The notes beneath the pieces were generated by a model, which worked only from the letters and a program-made list of their open reading frames with translations, did not search any database and was not told where the DNA came from. Made by a program: the position numbers and the translations under genes. 7,680 nt of DNA from Candidatus Methanomethylophilaceae archaeon (GTDB lineage: Archaea > Thermoplasmatota > Thermoplasmata > Methanomassiliicoccales > Methanomethylophilaceae), in NCBI GenBank assembly GCA_017616575.1, contig JAFZXW010000091.1, positions 1-7,680 of the forward strand, given 5' to 3'. Position 1 is the first letter of the stretch. Each line of letters begins with the position of its first letter. This document shows, piece after piece, positions 6,469 to 7,680 of the stretch.

Positions 6469-6492
6469 ATAATGCCGTAATACCGACATTAT
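6469..6492. repeat. Imperfect inverted repeat downstream of the RecG-like gene
   Basis: ATAATG (6469-6474) pairs with CATTAT (6487-6492); inside, CG pairs with CG after one mismatch, leaving the loop TAATAC. It sits 28 bases past the stop of the minus-strand regulator gene (6520), where a terminator or mRNA 3' structure would be expected. The stem is weak and AT-rich. Confidence 0.3.
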
Positions 6493-6519
6493 TTGCTGGC
6501 TATTTTGTCCTATTCAGCA

Positions 6520-7575
6520 TCAATCGCCATGCACTCCCGGAGGACGTCGGGGATTCAGGGCGACGACGTCCGCTTTTACCGACCATTCCCCGGTCTTCTT
6601 GGACCCGACGCGTTCGAGGACGCCTTTCTCTTGCATTCCCAGGCAGCGCCTCCCGATCGTGGAGCGGTTGATCCCCGTGATCTTCGACAGCTCGTCCATC
6701 GTTATCCGCGGGTTTTCGAACATCGCTGCGAGGATTCTCCTCTCTTCTTCCGACAGTTCCGGACCGCCGTCCTCGTTGGCGGCCCTGATCCTCGATATGG
6801 CGCGGTCTGTTGCGAATTCCATCGTGACCTTCACTGTTCCCTCCGAGATTTCGATCGAGCCGCGCCCGTACCTGCGTATTATCTCCGGGATGCCGTGTCC
6901 CCTGTGCTCGGCGATGCCTGCCATCAGGAAGACCCTCATCAGCGATTCGTTGACAGGGACGCTCACCCCGCCGTAGAACTCCTCCTGGGACATCCAGTAG
7001 GGCAGGCCGCCGAACGACGCTATCTCCATGCGGTCGTCGAAGATCTGCACGTAGGGCGGCGTCCCGATCATCCATGAATTGTGTACGCATGCGTTGATCC
7101 AGGCCTCCTTGAAGGCCGTGGGGTCGAAAAGGGGCGTGTCCGTCCTCCCTTTGGAATCCACCCTCGTGACCGTCTCGTTCATGCTCTGGACGTAGTCGTT
7201 CACATCCTCGACGACGTCGAGGAGGCAACGTCCGGAGAACACGTTGCGCCTGGAGAAGACGGTCCTGTCCTTTCCTTTGAAAACCGTCACTATTACCTGG
7301 GCGTCGTTCTGGTCCGACAGAAGACGGGCCTGGATGTTGTATGTCCCCTGGCGGTTCCTGAGGGAGCAGGAGGATTCCAGGGATTCCTCGCTGCCCGGAT
7401 GCATCCCTCTGGATTCCAGCTTCCTCCTCAGTCCTGCGAAGCTGAGGTCCTGGTCGGGCGACACGGTCTGTATGAGGAGGTCCTCGGAGGACCTGAACAT
7501 CCTCCTTATCTCATACGAGGGGGCCTTGCGGTCCTCCTCCCCCTCAGATTCAACACCCTTGAATCGATTTGACAC
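6520..7575 (-). CDS. RecG-like/Schlafen-family ATP-binding regulator, N-terminal AlbA_2 domain not seen
   Basis: From the GTG at 7575, 351 residues. Order of parts: YEIRRMFRSSEDLLIQ (21-36) matches the linker just after an AlbA_2 domain in this family; QGTYNIQARLLSDQND and VTVFKGKDRT (76-105) belong to the middle region. A GHKL/HATPase_c_4-like part holds FKEAWINACVHN with Glu157 and Asn161, QIFDDRMEIASFGGLP (177-192) and HRGHGIPEIIRRYG (224-237). A winged helix at about 273-335 includes ITMDELSKITGINRSTIGRR. These proteins are usually transcriptional regulators or defence-associated factors. A complete relative would have about 110 more N-terminal residues forming AlbA_2. Upstream the frame stays open to 7680 but encodes a Cys/His-rich stretch unlike AlbA_2, so the gene is either N-terminally truncated or continues beyond the window. 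The GTG has no clear ribosome site. Family firm, completeness doubtful. Confidence 0.8.
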   Translation of the reverse strand: MSNRFKGVESEGEEDRKAPSYEIRRMFRSSEDLLIQTVSPDQDLSFAGLRRKLESRGMHPGSEESLESSCSLRNRQGTYNIQARLLSDQNDAQVIVTVFKGKDRTVFSRRNVFSGRCLLDVVEDVNDYVQSMNETVTRVDSKGRTDTPLFDPTAFKEAWINACVHNSWMIGTPPYVQIFDDRMEIASFGGLPYWMSQEEFYGGVSVPVNESLMRVFLMAGIAEHRGHGIPEIIRRYGRGSIEISEGTVKVTMEFATDRAISRIRAANEDGGPELSEEERRILAAMFENPRITMDELSKITGINRSTIGRRCLGMQEKGVLERVGSKKTGEWSVKADVVALNPRRPPGVHGD

Positions 7576-7680
7576 CTGAGGCGCATAGCATTCGCTAAAG
7601 GCTGGATGGCAGCCCCGACACCTGCCCGTCAGATGAGCGTAGACGGATTTACTGCCAGCGCCCGTATGAAGCGCATGGCA

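Larger units (their letters stand above)
6214..6519. other. Gene-free, partly AT-rich stretch between convergent genes
   Basis: About 300 bases with no convincing gene. A frame from 6214 to 6480 is open, continuing the nuclease frame after its TAG, but the translation looks non-coding (RRLNGGYVQHGG and similar) and runs through the AT-rich zone. Positions 6412-6438 are 27 consecutive A/T bases with several TTTA/TAAA units. An imperfect hairpin follows at 6469-6492. Because the genes on both sides point inward, the AT run probably acts as a bidirectional terminator; it could instead be an orphan promoter. Confidence 0.5.

Noticed and set aside
6493..7077. 194-codon plus-strand open frame
   Set aside because: Antisense of the RecG-like regulator; composition is His/Arg/Asp-rich without motifs.
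1..7680. CRISPR array, tRNA, rRNA or riboswitch
   Set aside because: I looked for regularly spaced repeats, tRNA-like cloverleaf arms with TTCGA loops, and conserved rRNA stretches on both strands and saw none.

Overview
The window looks archaeal, most likely a Methanomassiliicoccales-type (Thermoplasmata) methanogen. The grounds are a zinc-dependent methylcobamide:CoM methyltransferase-like protein, TATA-like boxes 25-35 bases ahead of starts instead of bacterial -35/-10 elements, few strong Shine-Dalgarno sites, and mostly TGA stops with rare TAG. This placement is inference; there is no rRNA or tRNA gene to anchor it. Most genes are GC-rich. The centre (about 4470-6213) is visibly less so.

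Left part (17-2594), all on the minus strand: a ten-helix EamA/DMT-family permease with its own TATA box, then a two-gene operon in which a small protein with a C-terminal zinc ribbon (2178-2594) is coupled by an ATGA overlap to an MtaA/MtbA-type methyltransferase (1096-2181).

Middle (2700-4350): a decayed C-terminal fragment of a DUF4143-type ATPase gene (frameshift, missing block, in-frame TAG) lies between imperfect inverted repeats of about 24 bases. It is followed by an oppositely oriented Rpn/PD-(D/E)XK 'transposase'-like nuclease gene.

Right part (4458-6213): a plus-strand pair, an ABC/OLD-like AAA ATPase followed with a 17-base overlap by a small protein carrying a D-x12-E-x-K nuclease signature. 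The ATPase-plus-nuclease logic resembles Septu, Gabija and related defence systems, but the partner is neither HNH nor TOPRIM. This is the best candidate for an undescribed system here. After a roughly 300-base gene-free, AT-rich stretch comes a minus-strand RecG-like/Schlafen-family regulator (6520-7575) that keeps its middle, GHKL-like and winged-helix parts but shows no AlbA_2 domain. Its frame stays open to the window edge.

Together, 2700-7680 reads as an accessory region of nuclease, ATPase and regulator genes with decay, next to a metabolic/transport segment at 17-2594.
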